A stretch of 64,000 bases of DNA from Oncomelania hupensis (lineage: Eukaryota; Mollusca; Gastropoda; Littorinimorpha; Pomatiopsidae). Location of the stretch: positions 76,549,111 to 76,613,110 of the forward strand of contig CM072511.1 of assembly GCA_036898135.1 (NCBI GenBank), written 5' to 3'. Positions 20,928-31,258 of the stretch are shown piece by piece (position 1 is the stretch's first letter; each line of letters begins with the position of its first letter). Under the pieces are notes generated by a model. It did not search any database. It saw only the letters and a program-made list of their open reading frames with translations, and was not told where the DNA came from. The position numbers were made by a program, and so were the translations under genes.

Positions 20928-21500
20928 TTACGTTGAAACGCGAACGAAAGTATGTCGGAAGCGTGTACGATAGATCTAATCGTTTCGATTTGCAAAGTAT
21001 TCAATAATGGAGTTTATTTACCTTTGATTTGAGTTTGCATTGTTGTTAGGAGAGGCTTTGTATAACGTTGATAATTTTCGTTAGTCGATATTGTTGTAGA
21101 ATCTTCTGGATCGGCTTGTTTACTATCGATCGAAGATTCGGGATAATTGTAGAAATTTGAAGGAACGATCCGGAAGGAGAAGAAATGTGTAATGACGTAA
21201 GTCAGTGATGACGATCTTTAGTTCGATTGGTGGCAGTACGTCATTTCTACCATGTACCAAATTGTTCCAGAAAAGAGAGAGGTTATTTAATCGTGTGCCG
21301 AGTTGCTGTTGAGAGTTAGTAAAATTGTTGATAGTGATTTGGAGAGTTGCTGTGAAAGTTGTTGAGTTGAGTTGAGAATTGTATGCAGTTGTTGGTGTGT
21401 GCTGAATAAAAGTGGAAAACTTCATACGTCGACTTTGTGACTTGTATGCTGTTTGGACGGGTTGCGTGAATAAACGAATCTGAGTTACACAACTATCAGG
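20928..21500 (+). other. Possible solo LTR
   Basis: A ~570 bp block starts TGTTACGTTG, has TATTTAA (21288-21294), AATAAA (21406-21411) within GCTGAATAAAAG, and reaches TACACA. The TATA-to-polyA spacing resembles an LTR. No second copy is in the window and no target duplication is evident, so this remains a guess. Confidence 0.3.
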
Positions 21501-22027
21501 AATTCAAGCATCGGGGCTGAATCAGATACTGATAGAAAACACCATCATCAAACTGAGTGTAACAAATATATTATTGAGCTGTTATTCCATTTGTTCCTTT
21601 CCCCAGAGCACTGTTGCCCCTTTCCCTACTTCCACAAACTTTCAGATTCATACTCAAACTATCTGTAACGCTTTCAGACATTTCATCATCCTCGTTATCA
21701 GGGTCCATGAGTTACGTGACCCGTCCACCGTGCTTATTTTTTTCACATTTCAAGTTTTCAACATTCCAATAACACACAAAATAAGCAAGGGAAATGACTA
21801 GATCGTCGCTAGTGTAATAATGAGTAGATGCCCTTATTAATTTTGTGTACTGCAGGGTACAATGATCAACATGATTGATTGTGGGCGTATACGGCAAGAC
21901 ACAATGTAAATTAGAACTGATCGAACCAAATAAGCGTGTTTGCGAGGGGACTACCCCGTTCGCGGGCTGTCATTACAGAACTTCACAAGGGGGAAAGTGA
22001 ATTAAAAGGAAGTACAGTTTATTCATT

Positions 22028-22560
22028 GTTGTAAGGGTCCAGTGGTCTGCAAAGAGCCGTATCAGTGCCACATCTTGGTTGAAAGAGGATTGTCGCCTGT
22101 ATCGATATGTATAAAAGACGTGCTGAAACAACGCTAATGGTGACATCGAAGGCACTTCACCAGCCGGTCACTTTACAATAAGGGACACCGAGGCTTTACT
22201 CAAATTTATCGAACTCCCGTTTACAAATTTTAAAAAAATGAATATAAATATTATACAATATTAACAAAATACGTACATATGAAATTCCTGCATGGCTAAA
22301 TGATACCACAAGCCCTAGTGACATTTGGCAGAACACGTCCAATATCCCCAAGCTGGCCCAGCAGACTCCATACACAAATGTCGAGTTATGGAAGAGTTTT
22401 CAAGTAAAAAAGGTAGGTCTAACAAAAAAGATATTAGATTGATAGAACAGTAGGAACGAGAAGGGCAGTGACGGTGAGTACATAAAGCATATAGTGGGAA
22501 TACTATTTATACGTAAACCCCCATGGGAGAGTGAGGGGGTGGGGAAGACAAACTGAAACA
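22028..22560 (-). repeat. Family-A repeat, copy 5 (minus orientation)
   Basis: Reads in reverse: 3' end GGTCCAGTGGTCTGC at 22028, then CACCAGCCGGTCACTTTAC, and the TATAAATAGT-like start (ACTATTTATA at ~22501) with CCCCCATGGG at ~22530. Nearly full length and diverged. Confidence 0.75.
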
Positions 22561-22757
22561 ACACAAAATAGTGCAACGCATTAATGTAATAAAATGACCC
22601 TCCACAGGCACATGTACTGTCTTGTACACCCAACCACATGCACACACACAAACCAACGCCATTATGCACAAACTCTACATGCTTGGGCGTCTTGCAAGAC
22701 GGCATTATCAGAGCAACGTTATCTCATGCTTGGCCATACGGAAGAGGACTAATCCCC

Positions 22758-22925
22758 TAAGCCCTGTGGGGTTAACGGGGGTTTTGTATGAATATTATCC
22801 CCACTTTCTGATGTGCTTTAAATTCCCATTCGCTGTCTTATATTTTCTTTCTAATTCTACTCTGTTCTATCAATCTACTATACTATCTTCTCTTTGCTAG
22901 ACCAGTCTTTCGCCTTGAAATACAT
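22758..22925 (+). repeat. Family-A repeat, copy 6 (5' fragment)
   Basis: Carries the GGGGTTAACGGGGG start, the pyrimidine block and TCTGTTCTATCAATCTAC. It ends abruptly near GACCAGTC. Confidence 0.65.
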
Positions 22926-22965
22926 CTGGAGGTGATTGACAGGTAGGCCTATACCGATTGTAAAT

Positions 22966-23039
22966 GTGAGGGTATCAGGAATTATCTGGGCAGACAACTT
23001 AATTTTGTCATCCAGCCTGATAATTTCTAATACCCTCAC
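22966..23039. repeat. Hairpin-forming inverted repeat upstream of a THAP exon
   Basis: GTGAGGGTATCAGGAATTAT pairs with 23019-23039 with two mismatches. Pairing continues inwards, leaving a ~10 nt loop. It lies ~80 bp upstream of the THAP exon and may be a terminal or subterminal repeat of that P element. Confidence 0.6.
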
Positions 23040-23117
23040 ACTTAAATCAAAGAGCTTAATGATAGAAAGAGGGGAGAACCGCGAGTCGAAATGTACGAGT
23101 TATGCTCCCTTGTCGAC

Positions 23118-23266
23118 ATGCTGAAAATGGCTCGTGGCAGAAAGTCAAAAGGCAACCAAGTGACACAGGGCGATGACTTTTGCACAGCCATCAATTGCCA
23201 TAATGCCAGATACAAGAAAAGTTGTATTGGCAAGTCCTTTTTCAAATTTCCAAGAGACAAAAAAAG
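23118..23266 (+). pseudogene. THAP-domain first exon of a second P element
   Basis: From ATG 23118 (or 23127) the frame reads ...MARGRKSKGNQ and then CTAINCHNARYKKSC... and FFKFPRDKKR, a C-x4-C THAP start. A GT donor (GTAAAT) follows at 23267. It probably belongs with the transposase C terminus at 28620-29060, the space between being filled by later insertions. This link is inferred from shared family and orientation. A host THAP gene is the alternative, but no further exon with good coding was seen. Confidence 0.55.
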
Positions 23267-23542
23267 GTAAATTGCAATTGAAAAACTTCATTTTTTGTGT
23301 TTATGTAGGCCTAAACTAAGACCGCTGCAGTGTTGTTAGTGTTAAAACAATCGGAGAGCGGCTTGAATGATTCATGTTATACCTATGTGCTAAATCCAAA
23401 ACAGTTTGCTTGCTGACAGTTTATGTTCAACAGGCCGCTCACTGTTTACGTTATTGCTAGGTTGTTTGTCTATATTTGTGCTTATATTTCAAAAGTAGTT
23501 GGCAGTTTGGCTTCGTCAAACTGCTTATGTTAACAAGTTAAA

Positions 23543-23840
23543 AAAAAAAAAAGGTAAAGGTAGTCCCATAGCCTTGTGGCCGTAGGGGAGCGTGATGTTG
23601 GAGATCACACTTATCTTGGGCCAGCGTAATGAGGGTGATGCCCAACTCTCTCCCTCGCTGCTTTACCTTCCCCACCCTCAAGAGAGTAGGTACTCAATCA
23701 CAGTTGAGTCAACTGGGGGCGTTGTTGTTTGTCGCTTCACACCTTTAGCGGTCACCCATCCAAGTGCTAACCGCACCGGACGGTGCTTCACTTTCGACAC
23801 AGTAGCGAGTGCTCCAACCACTGCACTATCCGACACCCAC
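23543..23840 (-). mobile_element. SINE with 5S rRNA-like segment
   Basis: Perfect 15 bp direct repeats (23528-23542 and 23841-23855, TGTTAACAAGTTAAA) prove a retrotransposed insert. On the minus strand the head GGTGTCGGATAGTGCAGTGG is tRNA-like. The stretch GGTTAGCACTTGGATGGGTG, followed by ACCGC, closely matches the internal promoter region of 5S rRNA. The minus-strand 3' end is a T run rather than an A tail. Confidence 0.75.
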
Positions 23841-24249
23841 TGTTAACAAGTTAAATTAGACTAAGTCTGTTTTCTCCTCGTGAGCAAATACTATGCAAGA
23901 TAACCCCTTACCTAGGCACAAAAATGGTCCTTGATCTGTTGTAATCCCTTTTCGTTTTGAGTGTAAACGGGAAAACAAAATGTAGATACTCAGTCCTTGT
24001 TCTGATCTGTGAATTTATGCGCATTAGATCTATATTGCGTGGAATGTTGTAGTCTAGGTTCTGATTGTTCTGTCTTATTAATTAATTATTTTCCATGAAG
24101 TGACTGATGTTATTAAGCCAGTGATGTGGGAGGTGAGAGAGTTGGGGGTTAGGGGGACACCTGATATAAATTAAATTCACAATATTAGTGAAACATTTTG
24201 TTATTGTGCTTTATTGTGATTAATTGATTGAATGACAGAGCTCTCTCTT

Positions 24250-24257
<8 letters not shown>

Positions 24258-24294
<37 letters not shown>
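24258..24294. repeat. (TC)n microsatellite
   Basis: TC dinucleotide run immediately left of the first copy of the duplicated block that starts ATTATGGATTTACACAG. Confidence 0.9.
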
Positions 24295-24297
<3 letters not shown>

Positions 24298-24531
24298 GAT
24301 TATGGATTTACACAGTTTCGGATAAATGAAACAGTCTGTCATGCATATTTTAATTTTAAAATATCTGTCGTTGATTAATAAATAATAAATTCCAGGGCAG
24401 AAAACGAACCTATGACATACACACATAAGCAGCATAAAAGCACCTAATAAATGTCAATAAGTAAACATTAAAGAAAAGAAAAAAAAAAGACAGCAGTAGC
24501 GGTATGTTAATAATAATGATGGTTAAAAGTT
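24298..24531. repeat. Duplicated block D (extra partial copy)
   Basis: TGGATTTACACAGTTTCGG through GTTAATAATAATGATGG is repeated at ~24870-25090 and again at ~32084-32307. This is a third, truncated copy of the left part of the segmental duplication. Confidence 0.8.
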
Positions 24532-24713
24532 TATAGGGTCCAGCGGACTGCCAAGAGCCGAATCAGGACCACACAAAATTAAGTTTGTGACATGGAATTT
24601 TTTGTGCCTTAAAAGTCAACGCAATCATCATCAACATAGATAGATACTCGGTGCTTATAGGGTCCAGCGGACTGCCAAGAGCCGAATCAGGACCACACAA
24701 AATTAAGTAAAAT
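24532..24713. repeat. 124 bp tandem repeat, short array (about 1.4 units)
   Basis: Contains two copies of GGGTCCAGCGGACTGCCAAG separated by the CATGGAATTTTTTGTGCC block. Same unit as the longer array at 31541-31925. Confidence 0.8.
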
Positions 24714-25147
24714 CAAACTAAACTGTTAACTTTTAAATATGATAAAAGATGTAAATAAAATCAGTCTCACCAATAAAATCCAACCAAGAATACAAAACAA
24801 GATGATATGATTTATATGCGATAAAACAAACCAACATCATGAAAAAATTGAAACAGGTGTTGTCTATTGCATATGGATTTACACAGTTTCGGATAAATGA
24901 AACTGTCATGCATATTTTAATTTTAAAATATCTGTCGTTGATTAATAAATAATAAATTCCAGGGCAGAAAACGAACCTATGACATACACACATAAGCAGC
25001 ATAATGCACCTAATAAATGTCAATAAGTAAACATTAAAAAAAAAAAAGATAGCAGTAGCGTATGTTAATAATAATGATGGTTAAAAGTTCGGTTTTTGCA
25101 AACGTTGCCATAAAAATGTTCTTTTGCAATGGCATAGGCTCAATAAG

Positions 25148-25372
25148 TTACCACGCACATAGCAGATGATGAAATATAGCCAGCCCGAGCAAAGGGAAAT
25201 AATCCGTGAGAGCATCTCGCATTTTTGTATAGGACATAATGGAAGTTCCCCTCTTTCCGTAATAAGCTCTTTGGTCTGATATCACAAATTGTGAAACAGA
25301 TATGCTATTTAGCAACCAAACATCTATCGGAGTAACTGATGACACTGTTGACGACGGTGTTGTATTACCCAC
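25148..25372 (-). pseudogene. Tyrosine recombinase-like fragment
   Basis: The minus-strand reading YYGKRGTSIMSYTKMRDAL, then TDYFPLLGL, resembles the stretch just before the catalytic HxxR motif in DIRS/Crypton-type tyrosine recombinases. The HxxR itself is missing, so only a fragment is present. It lies antisense to the adjacent Gypsy RT. A near-identical copy is at 32367-32591. Confidence 0.4.
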
Positions 25373-25396
25373 TGCTCCAATAGCACAAAAGCCATT

Positions 25397-25906
25397 GATG
25401 ATATCAAGTATAATTCAGCATTGACTGCTGAACAGAAACAAGATCTGACAATGACATTTCAACCTTTTGCTGCACACTTGTCATCAACAGCAGGTTTATT
25501 TTCAGGTCCGGTTATGTTTCAGTGGTTACGCATGCCATTTGGTCTTATTTCTGCACCAGCTACATTTGCACGTATGATGCGTACATTGGAATTAGAAGAA
25601 ACATCGTCTCTGATTTTTTTTTTTTGATGACATTATGATACACAGTGTCGAATGGCAAGCACATCTGCAACATGTGGAAATGGTCATGCGCAAGCTAGAA
25701 AATTCATTTGAATGCTAGACCATCCAAAATTGAAGCAGGGTTTCAGAAACTTGAATTCCTAAAACATGTTGTAGGAGAAGGAAAACTGTCCAGACTCAAA
25801 GAAAATTGACAAATGATGGCATTACCTACACCAACAACACGTCAAATACGAGCATTGTTAGAGTTACTGAGTTATTACAGAAGATTTATCCCGAATTTTG
25901 CTTCCC
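25397..25906 (+). pseudogene. Gypsy-type reverse transcriptase fragment, copy 1
   Basis: Reads FQWLRMPFGLISAPATFARM, then FDDI (catalytic block, disrupted here by a longer T run), MRKLE, FLKHVVGEG and LLSYYRRFIPNFASLTAPL. These are Gypsy RT blocks in order with frameshifts and a stop. The frame is cut in SLTAPL by a family-A repeat; the downstream part resumes at 28340. It differs from the Gmr1-like element at 40-50 kb. Confidence 0.8.
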
Positions 25907-26300
25907 TAACCGCTCCTCTAACCCCCGTTGGGGTGCCGGGGGTTTCAGTATAAATAGTATCCCCACTTTCTGGAAATTTAGTGCTTTAAATTCCCACTGT
26001 CGCTGTCTTTCTCATTTGCTCTTTCTCATTCCTGCTCTGTTCTATCAATCTGCTATACTATCGTCTCCTTCGCTAGCCCAGTCTCCTACCTTTTTTTCTA
26101 AAAAACTCTTCCGGGATAAGACTCCTTATTTGTGTATGAGGTCTGTTGGATCAGCTTGGGAATATTGGACGCTTTCTGCCAGGTGGTCACTAGGGCTTCC
26201 TATGATGTTATTATTTAGCAATGTAGGCATTTTATATGTATGTGTTTTGTTGATAATTTATAATGTTTGTATTCTATTTTGTTTTTGTAAATGGGGGTTC

Positions 26301-28137
26301 CCATGACATCCGAAAAGGCATGCTCACAGCAAAGGAGAACTGGATAGAAGATCAATGCCAGGAAATAGAGAACAGTCTGAACAAGAACAACAGCAAGAAG
26401 GCCTACCAGACTGTGAAGCGACTGACAAGTGTCAAACAGCCCAAAGTCTCCACTATCCAAAGCAAGTCTGGCATATGCCTTACAGAAGAACAAGAAGTCT
26501 TGGATAGATGGACAGAGTACTGCTCTGACCTTTACAACCATACACCAAATGGAGACCCATCAGTTCTAGCATGTCCAGAGAACAGAGAAGAAGAAGAAAT
26601 CCTCCCAATTCTCCGGGAAGAAGTTGAGGCAGCAGTGCAAGCGCTAAAGAAAGGGAAGTCAGCAGGAGTGGACAACATACCCGCGGAACTGCTACAAGCA
26701 GGAGGAGAAGCGATGATTGATGCCCTCACCATTATCTGTAACAAGATCTGGCAGAGTGGGGAGTGGCCTATACCATGGACCCAGTCGCTTGTCATCACTC
26801 TTCCCAAAAAAGGTAACCTTCAGGAGTGTGAAAATTACCGCACCATCAGCCTCATCAGCCATCCCAGCAAGGTCCTCCTGAAAATAATACTCAACAGGTT
26901 GAAACCCCAAGCTGAACAAATCATAGCTGAAGAACAAGCAGGATTCAGGGCAGGGCGAAGTACCACTGAGCAGATTTTCAACCTCAGAATAATCTGTGAG
27001 AAATACCTACAGCACCAACAACATCTATATCATGTGTTCATAGACTTCAAGAAGGCGTTTGACCGAGTCTGGCATGCAGCTCTATGGGCAACAATGAAAG
27101 TGTACAACATCAGCCCAAAAATTATTGAAGTCATCAAAAGCCTGTATGACAAGGCTACCAGTGCAGTCCTCCACAACAGAGCCATCGGGAATTGGTTCAG
27201 AACAACAATCGGTGTGCGTCAAGGATGCCTACTCTCTCCAACACTCTTTAACATCTTCCTAGAGCGCATCATGTCGGATGCTCTTGCAGACCATGAAGGC
27301 ACAGTCAGCATAGGGGGTAGAGCAATCTCCAATCTTCGTTTTGCAGATGACATTGATGGATTGGCTGGAGAGGAACAAGAACTTGAACAGCTGGTACAGA
27401 GGCTTGACACCACCTCCAAAGCCTATGGAATGGAAATAAGTGCAGAGAAGACCAAAATGATGACCAACAACACCAATGGCATCAATACGGACATCAAAGT
27501 CCAAGGCCAATCCCTCGACACAGTGCATAGCTTCAAATATTTAGGAGCCATTGTATCAGACAATGGGTCCCGACAGGAAGTCCTCTCCAGGATCGCACAA
27601 ACAACTGCTGCCCTGACTAGGTTGAAGCCCATTTGGAAAGACAGAACCATCAGTCTACATTCCAAAGTAAGACTGCTGCGCTCTCTGGTCATCTCCATCT
27701 TCCTATATGCTTGCGAAGCATGGACCCTCACAGCAGATCTCCAACGAAGAATACAAAGCATGGAGATGAGGTGCTACAGAAGACTTCTGGGCATTTCCTA
27801 TACCCAACACATCACCAACGACGAAGTCCGACAGACCATCACACAAGCTATTGGACAACATGATGACCTGCTAACAGTGGTGAAGAAACGGAAACTTCGG
27901 TGGTATGGCCACGTCACCAGATCATCAGGCCTTGCAAAGACTATTCTGCAAGGCACAGTGCAAGGAGGTAGAAGAAAAGGGAGACCGAAAAAGAGGTGGG
28001 AGGACAACATTCGAGAATGGACTGGTTTGACACTGAGCGAAGCCATCAGGGCTGCTGAGGACAGAGAAAGATGGAGTATGCTGGTTAAACGGTCATCTGT
28101 GGTGCCCCTACGACCTTCGGGTTACGGGACAGGATAG
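26301..28137 (+). CDS. Nimb-like reverse transcriptase (5'-truncated, open to stop)
   Basis: An uninterrupted frame (~612 codons) starts inside the region between endonuclease and RT. RT blocks: KGKSAGVDNIPAELL, QSLVITLPKKGNLQECENYR, GFRAGRSTTEQIF, HVFIDFKKAFDRVWH, GVRQGCLLSPTLFN and catalytic NLRFADDIDGLAG. The C terminus has LRWYGHVTRSS and GRPKKRWEDNIREW, typical of this LINE group, and ends GYGTG-stop. The upstream open frame from 26263 lies in the host repeat. The endonuclease is lost, so it is not autonomous. Very similar to the copy at 41536-44102. Confidence 0.85.
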
Positions 28138-28138
28138 G
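26301..28138 (+). mobile_element. Nimb-like non-LTR retrotransposon, 5'-truncated
   Basis: Inserted into family-A copy 7 with a 12 bp target duplication AAATGGGGGTTC (26289-26300 and 28139-28150). The paralogous site 33507-33518 has a single copy and no insert. The 3' end is GGGACAGGATAGG, the GGATA-type tail of this family. Confidence 0.9.
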
Positions 28139-28351
28139 AAATGGGGGTTCGATAAGTTGGGGTGAAGCCTCGACCGTCCCCTGCGTGGGATGTCTTTATT
28201 GTAAAGTGACTGGCTGGTGGAGAGCTTTCGGTTTTACCACTAGGGTTGTTTCAGCAGATCTTTTATGCGGATCGGGGGTTGTCCGGTCCTGATTTGGCTC
28301 GGAAGAGTCCGCTGGACCTAAAGCAATATTAATGTAATGTAACCGCTCCTC

Positions 28352-28530
28352 GAGATCTGTCTGATTTGACAAAAGAAAATACAAAACGTCAAATTGTGTG
28401 GACACCTGTGTGCGCTGAGGCACTACGGTCAGTTCAAAAGCTTCTAGCATCCAAACCAGTGCTTATCTTACCTCGATTAGCAGATCCATTTGTTCTTCGT
28501 ACTGACGCAAGTTCGGTAGGACTAGGCGCT
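28352..28530 (+). pseudogene. Gypsy RT/RNase H fragment, continuation of 25397-25906
   Basis: Starting in the right target duplication, the frame reads LTAPLRDLSDLTKENTKRQI, WTPVCAEALRSVQ, and LRTDASSVGLGA before a TAG. This is the RT-to-RNase H junction of Gypsy elements. Together with the left part it shows where the family-A copy inserted. Confidence 0.75.
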
Positions 28531-28619
28531 TAGACGAGATCAACATTTGCACCCAGTTGCGTTTGTTGGAACGAGAAAAAAAAAGAACGTGAATGTTTGG
28601 GTATAATGTATGGGCGTCT

Positions 28620-29060
28620 CCTTCAGCTTTTCAGGTGTGCGAGTGCTATGAGAAAATTGGTGCCTACATTGCAGGCTTTGTCATGCATACACTGAAACAG
28701 ACTGTTGGTTGTGAAACGTGTGTAGGTGCGTTAACTGAGGTACACACGCTGAAGAGATCTGTACATTCTTTAATTAATGAGAAAAGCATATGAGCTCTGG
28801 TTACTCCGTCTGAAAATGTTGTTACTATTTGTCTTATGGCCGAAAAATTTTTCAGCACTGTTTCACTGCACAAAGGCTTAGAGTGCATTTCTAATGTGCA
28901 GTGTCACAAGCTTAATTGTGCATGCCACACTTGACTCATTGCTTGCCAAAGACTTGCTCAGGTCGTTGCAGTCACATATGATATGTTTGATCAGGATCCC
29001 TTGAGTAATCATGCTGTATTGTTTATGAAAGCTACTGTGGAAAAATACTTGTGAGGTAAT
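28620..29060 (+). pseudogene. P element transposase C-terminal remnant
   Basis: Reads AYIAGFVMHTLKQTVGCETC, then VTPSENVVTICLMAEKFFST (after a stop), CHKLNCACHT and FMKATVEKYL. The IAG plus C-x2-C block matches THAP9/P transposase C termini and the equivalent block in the 1.7-5.5 kb element. Two in-frame stops are present. It likely belongs with the THAP exon at 23118. Confidence 0.65.
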
Positions 29061-29221
29061 ATTATGCTGGCAGAAAGTACACCTTAGAGCTGAAAAAAAA
29101 AAATCTCAAATGTAAAAGCAGACAAGCTGCAAACAAGCTTGTTATATTTTGAGGTAAATAATTTCAACGTATGCGTTGACTAAACGTTTTTCAAAAGATT
29201 CAGCTTTTGATACAGTACCAT

Positions 29222-29226
29222 GAGAA

Positions 29227-29304
<78 letters not shown>
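29222..29304. repeat. (GA)n microsatellite
   Basis: Almost pure GA run of ~80 bp. Open frames across it are artefacts. From 29305 to 29900 only an ATC/TCA-rich patch (29699-29805) stands out. Confidence 0.95.
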
Positions 29305-29308
<4 letters not shown>

Positions 29309-29901
29309 CAGTGGGGGAGAACGAGTTTATGGCGGTTGAGAATGATAACAAAACTTGATGCAGAATGTTGTATTCAACAGCAAAGAAGGAAACCTGGGAA
29401 GCAGACAGGATAGTCTGTTAAATTTAAAAAGTGCAAAATGGAGAAAATAGATGGTGCTACGTGTCACAGTGTGTGTGTTTGCATAATTTATCTTGTTAAG
29501 TTTGGTATCTGCTTTGTAATAGATGTACGTAAAGACCGTCATTCTCTTCTTTTTATTGGGAAAGGAAAAGAAAACCAAAACAATTAAGGAGCCCAATGTG
29601 TTGTTAGTATGGACGTTTATAACTGATGATGTGTGAATAAATTCTTGCTTCAAAGTTATTATGTGTTAAAAGGACTTGTATGTCAGATGTTAAACATAAT
29701 TATCATCATCATCATCATCATCTGTTTTTCTTATTTCTTCCTCCTCCATGTCTTGTTCATCATCTTGAACATCATCATTATGATCATCTCCTCCTCATCA
29801 TCATCCTGTTGAAAGAACAGGGTAAGAATGAAACGCAAGGACACAAACACACCAATCAGTTTTTTCATTGCTATTTCTCGAGTTTCATCAACAAATAGCG
29901 A

Positions 29902-30215
29902 GTGTAGCGTTGTGGCCAAGTGGACTAAGGCGGGACTAACTTGCCTTGTTTACAGGCCAAAAACCAATGGCGCCTGACAAGTGCGGGTTCGATCCAACAT
30001 CTGGGCATTATGTTTCTCCTAATATTATTTACTTTCGACTCGGGCAACATCTCGGGGGTTTTCTCCGCGTACTCCGGTTTGCTCCCCAAGCAAAATTTCA
30101 AAATCACAAATTGGGTAGGTTGGGTTTAGGCGCGCCATTGGCTGCGACTACGCTTTCCCCAGGGGAAGCGGCCCAAAATTTACCTATGGACAAAAAAAAA
30201 AAAAAAAAAGGTAAA
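29902..30215 (+). mobile_element. tRNA(Ser/Leu)-type SINE, family S1, plus copy
   Basis: Head AGCGTTGTGGCCAAGTGG, B box GGGTTCGATCC, a body, GGCGCGCCATTGGCTGCGAC, CCAGGGGAAGCGGCCC, and a 17 bp A tail at ~30191-30208. Same family as the minus copy at 11799-12018 and the 3' fragment at 57975. Confidence 0.8.
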
Positions 30216-31258
30216 TAAAATAAAATAATGATTGTGCTAGGACATAGAAGTTAGAACTAGTAAGAAAACACAGTTAACGAAGTCAGTAACCTAAAAATAG
30301 TATATCAGGGAAAAACGCAGATCGCTATAGCAAAAAGAACAGAACATTGCTTTTGGCTAACCAACATAGTGGCTTCAAATCGCTAAGTAAGAGAAAGCGC
30401 AATGCGGCCTCCCTTCTATCTAACCTCCTTGATTAGAACGCAGTGCATTTTGGATAAAAAATTCAAAGAATTTATAATCATAATGCGAGGTGTTTAAAAC
30501 TTCACAAGATTTGTTTATGTTGTGCACCTCCAATGATCTTGTTCTAAAAATATTTTTTAAAAATTTAAAAACTAAGATGCTCTTAAAACATTTCTAGGAA
30601 TGTTAAAGTATGTTAAATAAAGTACAATGGAGGGTAGGAGGAGGGTGAGGGGGGAGGGTGAAGGCAGCATGCCAGCATTTAAGTGGTCTACCCCTGGAAT
30701 CCGGCCTTTCAAAATTAATGTTCAGTCATGGCAACATTATTTACTCTTATTCATGAAAAGGAGAGGATTACGAAGATACTATCCTCGGACTTTAAAGATC
30801 TTGATGCTCATGTCCTAGGCAGGTGAGTGCCAGTTACAACAATATGAGTTACTGTATTGGCTCCTAGATCAGCTCTTGAACTGGAAAAGCTCAATATAGT
30901 AACATTATTAATAATAAAGATGAACTCTGCACCAGTTACGTGTAGGGTCCAGCACTTGTAAATATACCCGTCAAACAACCTGGCAAAAATCAAACACAAG
31001 TTGGGTTTTAAACATTGTTGCCAATACAGTGTTATTTAGTCACTGTAAATATTAAATGACAAAATAGCTCATAACTGCTTCACCAAAAAATTCACAACCC
31101 AATGAGTACAAGGATTGCAGAACACTGATTTTGTGAGAAATCAGAATGCAGAATATTTCAAAAAGTTGTGCTGTGCTGACTATTTCACTCAAGTGATGCT
31201 GGATGTTCAATGTCAAATTTTGCAGATATACAATTTGTTTAGTCCATATGAAGTTTTG
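30216..31258. other. YBEY 3' flank, no gene seen
   Basis: AT-rich sequence. A SINE-like 3' part (TTAAAGATCTTGATGCTCATG, GGTGAGTGCCAGTTAC) at ~30790-30840 matches the element ending at 13890. The YBEY 3' UTR should lie just left of 31259; no convincing polyadenylation signal could be assigned. Confidence 0.4.

Larger units (their letters stand above)
24714..26300. repeat. Segmental duplication, copy 1
   Basis: From the AAATCAAACTAAACTG block through the tyrosine recombinase-like fragment, the Gypsy RT fragment and the first part of a family-A repeat, this is almost identical to 31919-33518. The duplicated unit continues after the Nimb-like insertion (28139 onward). Differences are a few substitutions and indels (for example in the T run at 25616-25626). 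Confidence 0.9.
25919..28339 (+). repeat. Family-A repeat, copy 7, with target duplication and internal LINE
   Basis: A 12 bp direct repeat TAACCGCTCCTC (25907-25918 and 28340-28351) brackets the copy, and removing it rejoins the Gypsy pol. The repeat itself is 571 bp (25919-26300 and 28151-28339). The Nimb-like insert plus its target duplication make up the rest. The 3' end is ...AGTCCGCTGGACCTAAAGC followed by TAATGTAATG. A variable-length duplication and a short-repeat 3' tail suggest LINE-type target-primed insertion. Confidence 0.85.

Noticed and set aside
23700..23830. Genuine 5S rRNA gene
   Set aside because: Only the internal promoter-like part matches; the 5' half of 5S rRNA is absent and target duplications show it is a SINE.
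29142..29413. Glu/Arg and Ser/Leu open frames on both strands
   Set aside because: Artefacts of the (GA)n microsatellite.
29902..30005. Functional tRNA-Ser/Leu gene
   Set aside because: Same head occurs in at least one other copy with a shared SINE 3' end and A tail; the cloverleaf is interrupted.
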